Shown here: positions 43,400-52,545 of the stretch, piece by piece
How the letters are laid out: every line of letters starts with the position of its first letter
Position numbering within the stretch: the first letter of the stretch is position 1
Source: Chryseobacterium jejuense
GTDB lineage: Bacteria > Bacteroidota > Bacteroidia > Flavobacteriales > Weeksellaceae
Length of the DNA: 64,000 nucleotides
Direction: 5' to 3'
Assembly (NCBI RefSeq): GCF_017877355.1
Contig: NZ_JAGIPR010000004.1
Location: 310,001-374,000, forward strand
Position numbers and translations under genes: made by a program
Notes under the pieces: generated by a model
Told to the model about the DNA's origin: nothing
The model's database searches: none
What the model saw: the letters and a program-made list of their open reading frames with translations, nothing else

Positions 43400-44164
43400 T
43401 TATTTTTTATTTGCCCAAACTATACTGCCATTATTGTTGTATATCACAATATTACCATCATTCTGAACTGAAAGTCTATCAATATTTGATGAACTTACCC
43501 CTGTACTGTATACAGACCTATTTGAAGAGTCATAAACTACCAGATTTCCATCGTCCTGAAAAATAGCGCTTCGCCCTCTTCCTGCCGTTGCAGTAGACCA
43601 GATATCTTTTTTATTTCCATTACTATACATTACTAAATTACCATCTGTTTGGAAAATTAAGTAATAGTTATAATCTTCAGAATATATCTTTTCGCCTTTT
43701 ACAAATCTAAATCCTTTGTAAATATTACCTCTACTATAGCTTCCGGTATTATTAGAATTCCAATTAGAATTTCCATTAGAATTATCATTAGAAGACCACA
43801 ATGCATTTCTTCTTCTATTATAAATTACCAGATTACCGTCGTCCTGCATTTCAAGACTGGTCGCATTTTTATTAACTGTATTTGTACTAAATACAGCATT
43901 TCCTGAGTAATTATAAACTACAAGATTGCCATCGTCCTGAAAAATTGCTCTCGTACCCTCGCCTTGTGTTTTAGAATCCCATTTCGGTTGGTTTCTACGA
44001 TTGTAAACCACCAAATTTCCATCATTTTGAAAAGTCAGAAAATACTGTCCATTTTGAGATTCATACCTTCTATCTTTTATCAAATTAGTACCTCGTGTAA
44101 AACTTTGGGCCATAATGCAAATACTTGCAAATAGACCAAACATTACAAATAAATTTTTTCTCAT
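43400..44164 (-). CDS. secreted protein with two bulb-type (B) lectin domains
   Basis: 254 residues. A signal peptide (FVMFGLFASICIMAQ) is followed by two tandem bulb-lectin domains. The mannose-site motif QxDGNxVxY appears six times: FQNDGNLVVY, FQDDGNLVVY, MQDDGNLVIY, FQTDGNLVMY, FQDDGNLVVY and VQNDGNIVIY, three per domain. A Ser/Asn-rich linker separates them near residue 135. The fold binds mannose-type glycans. No anchoring or T9SS tail is seen, so it may be freely secreted. It sits directly beside the glycosyltransferase locus. Confidence 0.92.
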   Translation of the reverse strand: MRKNLFVMFGLFASICIMAQSFTRGTNLIKDRRYESQNGQYFLTFQNDGNLVVYNRRNQPKWDSKTQGEGTRAIFQDDGNLVVYNYSGNAVFSTNTVNKNATSLEMQDDGNLVIYNRRRNALWSSNDNSNGNSNWNSNNTGSYSRGNIYKGFRFVKGEKIYSEDYNYYLIFQTDGNLVMYSNGNKKDIWSTATAGRGRSAIFQDDGNLVVYDSSNRSVYSTGVSSSNIDRLSVQNDGNIVIYNNNGSIVWANKK

Positions 44165-44606
44165 GATTTAATTGATATATTTTAATATATAAAGATATAT
44201 AATAAAAATCATTTTTTTGCTATCTATCCTCCAAAAGTACCTCGCACAGCTAACAAAGATTCAATGGTAAGAACTTTCCTTTTTCTTAATACAAAATATT
44301 AACGAATTTCTTTTCTCTACTTCAAAGAAATTTCAACAAAAAGCATTGACTCTGGATTTCTTTCAACAAAAATAATTGAAGCTTAACTCAGAAATTTATT
44401 TTAATATCCCTCTTGTCCATTTAGAAAAAAATGAAAAAAGAACTGACAAAAACTTGCAGCCTTACAAATCCGGTAAATAAATTAGAAGCCTAAAACTTTC
44501 TGATTTAGAAAATAAAAATCAATTTATGCTAAATGTACAACAGGTTTAAAAGTAAAAATCGGAAAATACACGGTCAGAAATCATCTCCTAAACGCATAAT
44601 TTTAAG
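44165..44606. other. long intergenic region between lectin gene and gltX
   Basis: About 440 nt of AT-rich DNA. It holds a likely promoter box of the lectin gene (44232-44239) and an imperfect direct repeat around TTTCAACAAAAA near 44334 and 44362. No convincing gene is visible. Confidence 0.5.
44232..44239 (-). promoter_or_regulatory. -7 box TACTTTTG of the lectin gene
   Basis: CAAAAGTA on plus, 67 nt upstream of the ATG at 44164. Confidence 0.35.
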
Positions 44607-44614
44607 TAAATTTG
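44607..44614 (+). promoter_or_regulatory. -7 box TAAATTTG of gltX
   Basis: Matches TAnnTTTG, 17 nt before the ATG at 44632, and supports that start. Confidence 0.6.
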
Positions 44615-44631
44615 CAAAAATTAAAATTGAA

Positions 44632-46140
44632 ATGGAGAAAGTAAGAGTACGTTTTGCTCCAAGTCCTACCGGACCTTTACATTTGGGAGGCGTAAGAACT
44701 GCATTATATGATTACCTTTTTGCAAAAAATCAAGGGGGAGAATTTGTATTGAGAATTGAAGATACAGATACCGCAAGATATGTAGAAGGAGCTGAGGAAT
44801 ACATTGAGGAAGCTTTAGAATGGTGTGGAATTATCCCTGATGAAAGTCCTAAGAAAGGAGGAAAATTTGCCCCTTACAGACAATCTGAAAGAAGAGATAT
44901 CTATGACAGATACACAGAGCAGATCTTAAAAACAGATTATGCTTACATCGCTTTCGATACGGCAGAAGAACTGGATGCTGTTCGTGCAGAATACGAAGTA
45001 AAAGGAGATGTTTTCTCTTATGATAATAAAACCAGAAACCATTTAAGAAACAGTCTTGCTCTTTCTGAAGAGGAAGTTCAGAAATTATTGGATGAAAAAA
45101 CTCCTTATGTGGTAAGATTCAAAATGCCTGTAGACAGAATATTGAATCTTGAAGACATTATCCGTGGAAAATCAGCTGTAAACACCAATACATTAGATGA
45201 TAAAGTTCTGGTAAAAAATGACGGAATGCCAACTTACCACTTCGCCAACATCATTGATGACCACGAAATGGAAATTTCTCACGTAATCCGTGGTGAAGAA
45301 TGGTTACCATCTTTGGGATTACATACTTTATTATACGAAGCAATGGGTTGGGAAGCTCCACAATTTGCACACCTTTCTTTAATTCTGAAACCGGAAGGAA
45401 AAGGAAAACTAAGTAAAAGAGACGGGGATAAATTCGGATTCCCGGTATTCCCGCTTGATTTCAAAGATCCTGCAACAGGAATTGTTTCCAAAGGATACAG
45501 AGAAAACGGATATCTTCCTGATGCATTCATTAATATGGTAGCATTATTAGGATGGTCTCCGGCAGATGATAAAGAAGTTCTTTCTTTGGATGAAATGGCT
45601 AAAGAATTTGATCTTCATAAAGTACACAAAGCAGGTGCCAGATTCAATAAAGAAAAATCTGAATGGTTCAACCATCAGTATATTCAGATGAAATCAGATG
45701 AAGAGCTTCTTCACCTGATTAAAAATTCAGGCCTTGATCTTTCCAATGCTTCAGATGAAAAGCTATTAAAAGTAATTCCTCTGATGAAGGAAAGAGCTAC
45801 TTTTCCGAAAGACATCTATGAAAACGGGAGGTTTTTCTTTGAAGCTCCAACCTCTTACGATGAGAAAGCATCTAAAAAAGCATGGAATGACGAAACATCT
45901 GCTATTTTAGGAGAATTAGCTACAATATTTGCATCTACAGACTTTGCTGCAGAGACATTAAAGCAAGCTATGCATGATTTTGCGGAAAACAAAGATTTGG
46001 GAATGGGTAAAGTAATGATGCCACTTCGTTTATCTTTAGTAGGAGAATTGAAAGGGCCTGATGTTCCGGACATTCTGGAAATCATTGGAAAAGAGGAAAG
46101 TATCGCCAGAATAAGCAATGCTATAAATAATTTTAAATAG
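44632..46140 (+). CDS. gltX: glutamyl-tRNA synthetase
   Basis: 502 residues. It charges tRNA-Glu. The class I HIGH-type motif is [11 protein letters not shown] (about 9-19), followed by [14 protein letters not shown], and the KMSKS-type motif is [11 protein letters not shown]. Full-length anticodon-binding domain follows. The frame extends upstream to 44533, but those 33 residues precede the usual N-terminus and include the promoter box, so they are rejected. Confidence 0.97.
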   Translation: MEKVRVRFAPSPTGPLHLGGVRTALYDYLFAKNQGGEFVLRIEDTDTARYVEGAEEYIEEALEWCGIIPDESPKKGGKFAPYRQSERRDIYDRYTEQILKTDYAYIAFDTAEELDAVRAEYEVKGDVFSYDNKTRNHLRNSLALSEEEVQKLLDEKTPYVVRFKMPVDRILNLEDIIRGKSAVNTNTLDDKVLVKNDGMPTYHFANIIDDHEMEISHVIRGEEWLPSLGLHTLLYEAMGWEAPQFAHLSLILKPEGKGKLSKRDGDKFGFPVFPLDFKDPATGIVSKGYRENGYLPDAFINMVALLGWSPADDKEVLSLDEMAKEFDLHKVHKAGARFNKEKSEWFNHQYIQMKSDEELLHLIKNSGLDLSNASDEKLLKVIPLMKERATFPKDIYENGRFFFEAPTSYDEKASKKAWNDETSAILGELATIFASTDFAAETLKQAMHDFAENKDLGMGKVMMPLRLSLVGELKGPDVPDILEIIGKEESIARISNAINNFK

Positions 46141-46158
46141 AATTACCATAATTTTTCA

Positions 46159-46166
46159 TACATTTG
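46159..46166 (+). promoter_or_regulatory. -7 box TACATTTG of accA
   Basis: Matches TAnnTTTG, 23 nt before the accA ATG. Confidence 0.6.
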
Positions 46167-46189
46167 AAAGATTTAATTTACTTCAAGAA

Positions 46190-47146
46190 ATGGAATATTT
46201 AAGTTTCGAACTTCCTATCAAAGAATTGATGGACCAATACCAGACGTGTTCTTTAGTAGGAGAAGAAAGTGGTGTTGATGTAAAATTAGCATGCAGCCAG
46301 ATTGAGGATAAGATTTTAGAAAAGAAAAAAGAAATCTATAGCAATCTTACACCTTGGCAAAGAGTACAACTGTCCCGCCACCCGGATCGTCCTTATACTT
46401 TGGACTATATTCATGGGATGGCAGACAAAGGCAGTTTCTTAGAACTTCATGGAGACAGAAATTTCGCTGATGACCCGGCAATGATTGGAGGATTGATTAC
46501 CCTAGATGGTCAGAGAGTGATGATTATAGGGACTCAAAAAGGGAGAACTACAAAGGAAAGACAGCACAGAAGATTTGGGATGCCCAATCCTGAAGGATAC
46601 AGAAAAGCTTTAAGACTAATGAAGCTTGCTGAGAAATTTAACATTCCTGTAGTAACTTTAGTGGATACACCGGGAGCTTATCCAGGATTAGAAGCTGAAG
46701 AAAGAGGACAGGGTGAAGCTATTGCAAGAAATATTTTTGAAATGGTTCAGCTTAAGACTCCGATCTTCACTTACATCATTGGAGAAGGAGCAAGTGGTGG
46801 AGCATTAGGAATAGGTGTAGGTAATAAAGTATACATGCTAGAAAACACATGGTATACAGTAATTGCTCCAGAAAGTTGCTCTTCTATCTTATGGAGAAAC
46901 TGGGATCACAAGGAAGATGCAGCTAATGCATTAAACCTTACTCCACAGGATGCTTTAAGAGAGAAGTTCATTGACGGAATTATTGAGGAACCGCTTGGAG
47001 GTGCTCACTACGATCAGGAGACCACTTATTTGAACTTGAAAAATTCAATTTTACAAAATATCAAAGCTTTCTCCAAATTTACAGGACAGGAGCTTGAAAC
47101 CCAGAGACAGGATAAATTCATTGCGATGGGTCAGTTTAAAGGATAA
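46190..47146 (+). CDS. accA: acetyl-CoA carboxylase carboxyltransferase subunit alpha
   Basis: 318 residues. It transfers the carboxyl group to acetyl-CoA with AccD. Family blocks: [57 protein letters not shown] and [13 protein letters not shown]. Full length, single gene, with a strong terminator. Confidence 0.97.
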   Translation: MEYLSFELPIKELMDQYQTCSLVGEESGVDVKLACSQIEDKILEKKKEIYSNLTPWQRVQLSRHPDRPYTLDYIHGMADKGSFLELHGDRNFADDPAMIGGLITLDGQRVMIIGTQKGRTTKERQHRRFGMPNPEGYRKALRLMKLAEKFNIPVVTLVDTPGAYPGLEAEERGQGEAIARNIFEMVQLKTPIFTYIIGEGASGGALGIGVGNKVYMLENTWYTVIAPESCSSILWRNWDHKEDAANALNLTPQDALREKFIDGIIEEPLGGAHYDQETTYLNLKNSILQNIKAFSKFTGQELETQRQDKFIAMGQFKG

Positions 47147-47152
47147 AAAATA

Positions 47153-47185
47153 AAAAAGGTTAAGAAAATTTCTTAACCTTTTTTA
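47153..47185 (+). terminator. terminator of accA (probably bidirectional)
   Basis: Long palindrome AAAAAAGGTTAAG / CTTAACCTTTTTT, between convergent accA and the secreted protein gene at 47204. Confidence 0.9.
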
Positions 47186-47203
47186 TTTTAGTTTTCTTCT
47201 TCT

Positions 47204-47968
47204 TTAATCAGCAACATTGAGAGCAATCTCTACATCCTGAGTTATTTTCTTCAGTGAAGAATATTTTGCATCACATACCATTGTAGTCAAAACATATTCT
47301 CCTTTATCAATCAAAATAAAGTTTTCTCCTTTGGCAGGAACACTTAAATTATAATATTTTTTACCACTTATTTTCACGATCAGATTACAGCTTGATCTGT
47401 TTTTAATATTGATATAAGCCTCATTTTTATTAATATCATTATTAAAAATATGGGTAAGCATGGCTGCTGTTTTTTTATTTGCTTCGCTAGGTTCCGATTT
47501 AGCTGAAGAACCAGCGCTTTTTACAGCACCCGTCGAAGCATAGTTTGCCAGCCTTTCTTCTTTCAATGCATTGATGGCATTATTTACTTTATCTGTATTC
47601 TTAGTATTATTTGCAGTGGATGCTTTATTAGCTGCTATTACTTTACCACTGTTCAGCTCATTATTTTTAACAATATTTTCAATTTTCTCTTTACTGATCG
47701 GTTTTATTGTAGGTTTAGCTTCAGGCGAATTATCTGCCATGATAATTTCCATCAGCCTTTTTTTAAAGAAGTCAGTTCGGGCATGTCCAGGGTTTTGCTT
47801 AATGAAGCCTGCAATCACTCTTGTCTCTTTTGAGATTTCAGCTTCCTGCTCCGTGTAAATAATCACGGTTTCTTTTTCCACAACAGCTTTAGATTTTGTT
47901 TTTTTCTTTTTCTGAGAAAAACCAAGGGAAAAAATGCATATAAAAAGGAGAAGGAAGATTTTTTTCAT
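47204..47968 (-). CDS. secreted protein of a four-member paralogue family (member 1)
   Basis: 254 residues. A signal peptide (MKKIFLLLFICIFSLGFSQ) is followed by a Lys-rich linker, an N-terminal region (RVIAGFIKQNPGHARTDFFK) and a C-terminal domain with two conserved cysteines: SSCNLIVKISGKKYYNLSVPA and TTMVCDAKYSSLKK, about 45 residues apart. The same C-terminal domain recurs at 60165, 61737 and 62430. The family may be the one called DUF6759 in Chryseobacterium (recalled, not checked). Function unknown. It lies beside tsf, away from the other three. Confidence 0.82.
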   Translation of the reverse strand: MKKIFLLLFICIFSLGFSQKKKKTKSKAVVEKETVIIYTEQEAEISKETRVIAGFIKQNPGHARTDFFKKRLMEIIMADNSPEAKPTIKPISKEKIENIVKNNELNSGKVIAANKASTANNTKNTDKVNNAINALKEERLANYASTGAVKSAGSSAKSEPSEANKKTAAMLTHIFNNDINKNEAYINIKNRSSCNLIVKISGKKYYNLSVPAKGENFILIDKGEYVLTTMVCDAKYSSLKKITQDVEIALNVAD

Positions 47969-48043
47969 TAATCAAATCTTTAAAATAGTATTAAATATAT
48001 TAATAACGTGAAAAGTCGTTTTTTAGTTTATCATTAAAATCAT

Positions 48044-48051
48044 TATCTTTG
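48044..48051 (+). promoter_or_regulatory. -7 box TATCTTTG of tsf
   Basis: Matches TAnnTTTG, 60 nt before the tsf ATG, showing that tsf has its own promoter away from rpsB. Confidence 0.6.
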
Positions 48052-48111
48052 CACTGCTTTAAAATTAAGCTAAAAATTAATACTAATCTTAAATAAAAAA
48101 TAATAGATATT

Positions 48112-48936
48112 ATGTCTTATACACCAGTTGCTGCAGACGTAGCTAAATTAAGAAACCAAACAGGTGCAGGTATGATGGACTGCAAAAAAGCTCTAGTTGA
48201 AGCTGAAGGAGATTTCGAAAAAGCGGTAGATATCCTTAGAAAAAAAGGACAAAAAGTTGCTGCTAATAGAGCTGACAGAGAATCTACTGAAGGAGCTGTA
48301 ATCGCAAGAGTAAATGAAGATAACACTTTAGGTGCTATTATCTCTTTAAACTGTGAGACTGACTTCGTTGGTAAAAACGAAGCTTTCATCGAGCTAGCTT
48401 ACGAATTAGCTGAAATGGCGATCTTCGCTGCTACTAAAGAAGAATTATTAGCTACAGATTTCCACGGAATGACTGTTGCTGAAAAATTAATTGAGCAGAC
48501 AGGTGTTATCGGTGAAAAAATCGAAATTGGTACATTCGAAAGAATCGAAGGACCATTCCTAGGAGCTTATATCCACGCTGGAAACAAAATTGCTGCTATC
48601 ACTTCACTTTCTGCAAAAGTAGACGGAGCTGATGAAGTTGCTAAATCTGTTTCTATGCAAGCTGCTGCGATGAACCCTATCGCTCTTGACGAAACTAAAG
48701 TTTCTCAAGAAACTATTGACAAAGAATTAGAGATCGAAAGACACAAACTTACTGAAGAAGGTAAGCCTGCAAACATTATCGACAATATCTTGAAAGGTAA
48801 AATGCAGAGATTCTACAAAGACAACACTTTGGTACACCAAGATTTCATTAAAGATTCTAGTATCTCAGTTGCTGACTATGTAAAATCTGTAAATGCAGAT
48901 CTAAAAGTAACAGGATTTATAAGAGTAAGCTTATAA
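48112..48936 (+). CDS. tsf: elongation factor Ts
   Basis: 274 residues. It recycles EF-Tu by nucleotide exchange. The N-terminal domain KLRNQTGAGMMDCKKALVEA and the core SLNCETDFVGKNEAF identify it. It has its own promoter and terminator and is not next to rpsB, which lies about 14 kb away on the other strand. Confidence 0.97.
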   Translation: MSYTPVAADVAKLRNQTGAGMMDCKKALVEAEGDFEKAVDILRKKGQKVAANRADRESTEGAVIARVNEDNTLGAIISLNCETDFVGKNEAFIELAYELAEMAIFAATKEELLATDFHGMTVAEKLIEQTGVIGEKIEIGTFERIEGPFLGAYIHAGNKIAAITSLSAKVDGADEVAKSVSMQAAAMNPIALDETKVSQETIDKELEIERHKLTEEGKPANIIDNILKGKMQRFYKDNTLVHQDFIKDSSISVADYVKSVNADLKVTGFIRVSL

Positions 48937-48956
48937 TTCAACTTTTTAAAATATAT

Positions 48957-48982
48957 AATCCCGGTGAATTTTCATCGGGATT
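48957..48982 (+). terminator. terminator of tsf
   Basis: Stem AATCCCGGTGA / TCATCGGGATT (one G-U pair) and a T-run, 20 nt past the stop. Confidence 0.9.
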
Positions 48983-49102
48983 TTTTATGAAAAAACATTA
49001 GCAAATATGAACACTAAATGACGTAAATTTTAAATATTCAACAATTATACAGTAAACCAGAAAACCAAGTTTTTTTTGTATAAAATTGTGATTATTAATA
49101 CT

Positions 49103-49110
49103 TAGATTTG
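49103..49110 (+). promoter_or_regulatory. -7 box TAGATTTG of adhesin-like gene 1
   Basis: Matches TAnnTTTG, 18 nt before the ATG at 49129. Confidence 0.55.
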
Positions 49111-49128
49111 CGGCCCTTATAGTAACGC

Positions 49129-52100
49129 ATGAAAAAATTTCTACTCGCTTTTTGCACTTTTTTTTGTTTATTAGTTAATGCCCAATTGGATACAGAACAC
49201 TGGTTTGCTCCAATGGCAGCAAAAGCTAATGTTAACCAACTTCAAGGATTTTTGTATCTATCTACAGACGAATCCACTCCATTTTCCGTACAGGTTTTCA
49301 ATAATAATACGCTTTACACTACAGTACAGGTAAGCAAAAACAACCCTATATCAGTATCAGTACCGAATAATTTTTTAATTGCCACTTCTCAGTCTCAGCT
49401 ATTCACCCCAAATTCTATGGGGCTTAACGTGAAGGGAGCTAAGAAGTTCTTTGCGAATTACAGATTCTCACTTCAAAATCAGGCTGAAATCCTGACTTCC
49501 AAAGGAGCAGCAGCTTTGGGGACTACTTTCTATGCTGGCATGGCTCCTATTGCAGGTTCTGCCACCTATATGAATTCTACTATTGGTGTTACCGCAACCG
49601 AAAACAATACCACAGTGGAAATTTCAGGGTATGATCCTTCTCTTCTTTTTTCAAATGGAACTACTTCCTCAACGAAAATATTTACTCTCAATAAAGGCCA
49701 GTCTTACATTCTTGATGTTGTAAGTTCTCAAAAGAATATAAATAAAACGGGTCTGATTGGAGCCAAGATTACATCTACAAAACCCATCACAGTTACGAAT
49801 GGAAATTTTAACGGTGCTTACGTAAATGTAACCAATAATGATGTATTGATGGATCAGTCTGTTCCGGTAGACAGACTGGGAAAGAGCTTTGTAATGGTAA
49901 AAGGTAACGGAGGGGTTACTTCTCAAATGGAAAGTGCAGTAATTGTTGCTACAGAAGACAATACACAGATTACTTTTAACGGAACCGGATCACCTGTTAT
50001 CCTTAATGCAGGGAAGCATTATCTTGTTTCCAGTAATAAATATATAAATCAGGGAAATGGTCATTATAACATGAATATTTCTGCTACTAAGAACGTTTAT
50101 GTATACCAGTTGTTATCAGGAGCAGTAAGTGGAAATGAATTTGCCTCGGGAGGAATGAATTTTATCCCTCCTGTAAGCTGCTTCATGCCAACAAAAATAG
50201 ACGAGATAGGAATTATCAACAAAATTGGAAGTGATTCTTTCACCACAAGACTGAATATCATTACACAGAAAGGAGCAATTGTAACAGTAAACGGAAATCC
50301 GATTGCTGCAGGAAACGGTCCTTATTCCGTAACGGGAAACCCAGATTGGGAAACTTATTCCATATTGGGAGTGACAGGTAACATTACGGTCAATTCAACC
50401 CAACCTGTCACTGCAGGTATTGCAGCAGGAAACGGAGCGGTAGGATATGGCGGATACTTTGCAGGGTTCTCGTCCATTCCGGTGATTACTAAAACAGGAG
50501 ACTGCTATAACGGTGTGCTTTTACAGGTAGAGCCTGGTTATGATCTATATAAATGGTATCGTAACGGTGTGGAAATCCTTGGTACTACAACCCCTACTAT
50601 CAATCCAGACTTATACGGATCCGGGATCTATACCTGTGAAATCACCAAAAACAACTGTGAAACCAGACTTACGGCAGAATATGATTACGCAACTTGCCCA
50701 CCTATCACAACCACAACTTATGATATTGGTTCATGTAACACAAAAGTAATTACCCCGGCATTTAGCAATTCAACTCAATCTGTAGTTCCGGCCAATACAA
50801 GTATTATGGCGCAACCTATCAATGGAACTGTTTCCATCAATCCAACAACAGGACAAATTACTTATACTCCAAATGCGGGTATGACTACAGATTTCACTGA
50901 TACATTTACTTATTATATTCAAGGAAATGGTAATCCTGCTGCCTTTGAATATTTTAAAATTGTAGTAAATACTCATGTACTGAAAGTTACAAATGATGTT
51001 CAATTTTCCTGTGCAGATGCTAATGGAAACGGAACTTACAACCTGAAGGCTGCTAGCATCACTTCAACTCCCGGATTTACAGTTGATTATTTCACCAATG
51101 CTAATTTAACAGGTCCTATTGCCAATCCGCTGAATTACACAGGACCTGCCGGAAATGTATATGCCAATGTAACCTCTTATGGATGTTCAAAAGTAGCTAC
51201 TATTACCTTAAATACATTCCCTATACCTGTTATCAACACTACTAATTTCAATGCTAATAGCTGTGGAAATGATGTTGATGGAAGTGTACATATCAACTTT
51301 GATAATGTTACGCCACAAATAGTTGCCAATTCAGCTATTTCTACTGTAAAATATTACCTTAACCAGGCTGATGCCATTGCTGGAAATAACAATACACTTC
51401 CTACCAACTGGACTTATACAGCGAATACAACAGTGTATGTAAGAGCAACAGGGAATACAGGAAGTTGTCCGCCGGTTTTTGGACAGATCAATTTTACCAT
51501 AGGAAATAAAGTTCCTTTGATTACAAATAATGCTAACGCTGATGTTTGTGATAATGATATTAACGGTTCTGAACCTGTAAACCTGAATGATTATAAAGGT
51601 TTGTTTACCGTTGATCCGGCTGTTATTTTATCATTCCACGCTTCCGCAGCCGATGCCCAGGCTGGAACTAATCCCATCTCGGCATCACAAGTTATTACTT
51701 CTGCAGGAGGCGTCTTCTATATAAGATTCCAAAGTAATACAGCATGTTCTAATATGGGTATTTTAACACTTTCTTTAAAAACACCTAAAAAATCTGCCAC
51801 ACTTCAGGATCAGATCGTTTGTTCCAATGAAAAAATTCTTTTAGATGCAGGGCCTGGCTTTTCATCGTACTTATGGAGCAATGGAGCAATCACCCCAAGT
51901 ATTAGCGCTTCTGCCGGAAGTTATTATGTAGATCTTGGATTTAACGGTTGCGTATACCGTCAACATGTAAAAGTTAACACCGCTCAGTCTCCTGTTATTT
52001 CTAAAATAGAGGTTTCCGGTACTACAGCAACTGTTTATGTAACAGGCGGAACTCCTCCTTACAGGTATTCATTAAATGGCTTTGATTATCAGTCTTCCAA

Positions 52101-52467
52101 TGTTTTTACAGGATTATCCAGAGGTACTCATACCGTATATGTACTAGGTTCGGATGGATGCCGCCACGTAACCAAAAACTTCCTGATTGTTAACCTTATC
52201 AATACCATTACTCCAAATGGAGATGGTATTAATGATATCCTGAACTATTCAGAATTAGGAATAAAGCAGAATGTATCCATAGAAGTTTCTGATCGATATG
52301 GAAACCCAGTATATAAATCTTCTGACAAAAATTATATCTGGGACGGAAAATCAAATGGAAGAAGTCTCCCTACAGGAACTTATTGGTATGTCATAAAATG
52401 GATTGAACCAGATACCCAATTACCAGTTTCATATCCAGGATGGCTTTTAATTAAAAATAGAGAATAA
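49129..52467 (+). CDS. T9SS surface protein with IgGFc-binding-like domain (paralogue 1)
   Basis: 1112 residues. Signal peptide (FLLAFCTFFCLLVNAQ), then the shared start LDTEHWFAPM. Residues about 130-440 resemble the IgGFc-binding protein N-terminal domain (ATENNTTVEISGY, LNKGQSYILD, VPVDRLGKSFVMVKG, TEDNTQITFNG, NVYVYQLLSG). An Ig-like segment (about 465-520) and a cadherin/Big-like block follow, then three repeats of about 90 residues opening with C-x-D/N-x-D/N-x-N/D-G, and a PKD-like block. The last 89 residues (1024-1112, from INTITPNGDGINDIL) form a gliding-type CHU_C domain, a type B type IX sorting signal. Predicted to be exported and attached to the cell surface; ligand unknown. Confidence 0.9.
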   Translation: MKKFLLAFCTFFCLLVNAQLDTEHWFAPMAAKANVNQLQGFLYLSTDESTPFSVQVFNNNTLYTTVQVSKNNPISVSVPNNFLIATSQSQLFTPNSMGLNVKGAKKFFANYRFSLQNQAEILTSKGAAALGTTFYAGMAPIAGSATYMNSTIGVTATENNTTVEISGYDPSLLFSNGTTSSTKIFTLNKGQSYILDVVSSQKNINKTGLIGAKITSTKPITVTNGNFNGAYVNVTNNDVLMDQSVPVDRLGKSFVMVKGNGGVTSQMESAVIVATEDNTQITFNGTGSPVILNAGKHYLVSSNKYINQGNGHYNMNISATKNVYVYQLLSGAVSGNEFASGGMNFIPPVSCFMPTKIDEIGIINKIGSDSFTTRLNIITQKGAIVTVNGNPIAAGNGPYSVTGNPDWETYSILGVTGNITVNSTQPVTAGIAAGNGAVGYGGYFAGFSSIPVITKTGDCYNGVLLQVEPGYDLYKWYRNGVEILGTTTPTINPDLYGSGIYTCEITKNNCETRLTAEYDYATCPPITTTTYDIGSCNTKVITPAFSNSTQSVVPANTSIMAQPINGTVSINPTTGQITYTPNAGMTTDFTDTFTYYIQGNGNPAAFEYFKIVVNTHVLKVTNDVQFSCADANGNGTYNLKAASITSTPGFTVDYFTNANLTGPIANPLNYTGPAGNVYANVTSYGCSKVATITLNTFPIPVINTTNFNANSCGNDVDGSVHINFDNVTPQIVANSAISTVKYYLNQADAIAGNNNTLPTNWTYTANTTVYVRATGNTGSCPPVFGQINFTIGNKVPLITNNANADVCDNDINGSEPVNLNDYKGLFTVDPAVILSFHASAADAQAGTNPISASQVITSAGGVFYIRFQSNTACSNMGILTLSLKTPKKSATLQDQIVCSNEKILLDAGPGFSSYLWSNGAITPSISASAGSYYVDLGFNGCVYRQHVKVNTAQSPVISKIEVSGTTATVYVTGGTPPYRYSLNGFDYQSSNVFTGLSRGTHTVYVLGSDGCRHVTKNFLIVNLINTITPNGDGINDILNYSELGIKQNVSIEVSDRYGNPVYKSSDKNYIWDGKSNGRSLPTGTYWYVIKWIEPDTQLPVSYPGWLLIKNRE

Positions 52468-52515
52468 TTTCAAACATTTATTTACATTTTATTAAAGGTA
52501 TTTGATTTTTTATTT

Positions 52516-52523
52516 TAATTTTG
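52516..52523 (+). promoter_or_regulatory. -7 box TAATTTTG of adhesin-like gene 2
   Basis: Matches TAnnTTTG, 22 nt before the ATG at 52546. No terminator is visible between genes 1 and 2. Confidence 0.5.
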
Positions 52524-52545
52524 TAGAAATCCTAATTCCATACAC

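Noticed and set aside
44414..44482. Short ORF starting MKKELTKTC in the gap before gltX
   Set aside because: Only about 20 codons, no promoter box or terminator, composition typical of AT-rich spacer.
44533..44631. N-terminal extension of gltX
   Set aside because: It precedes the conserved [13 protein letters not shown] start and contains the promoter box.
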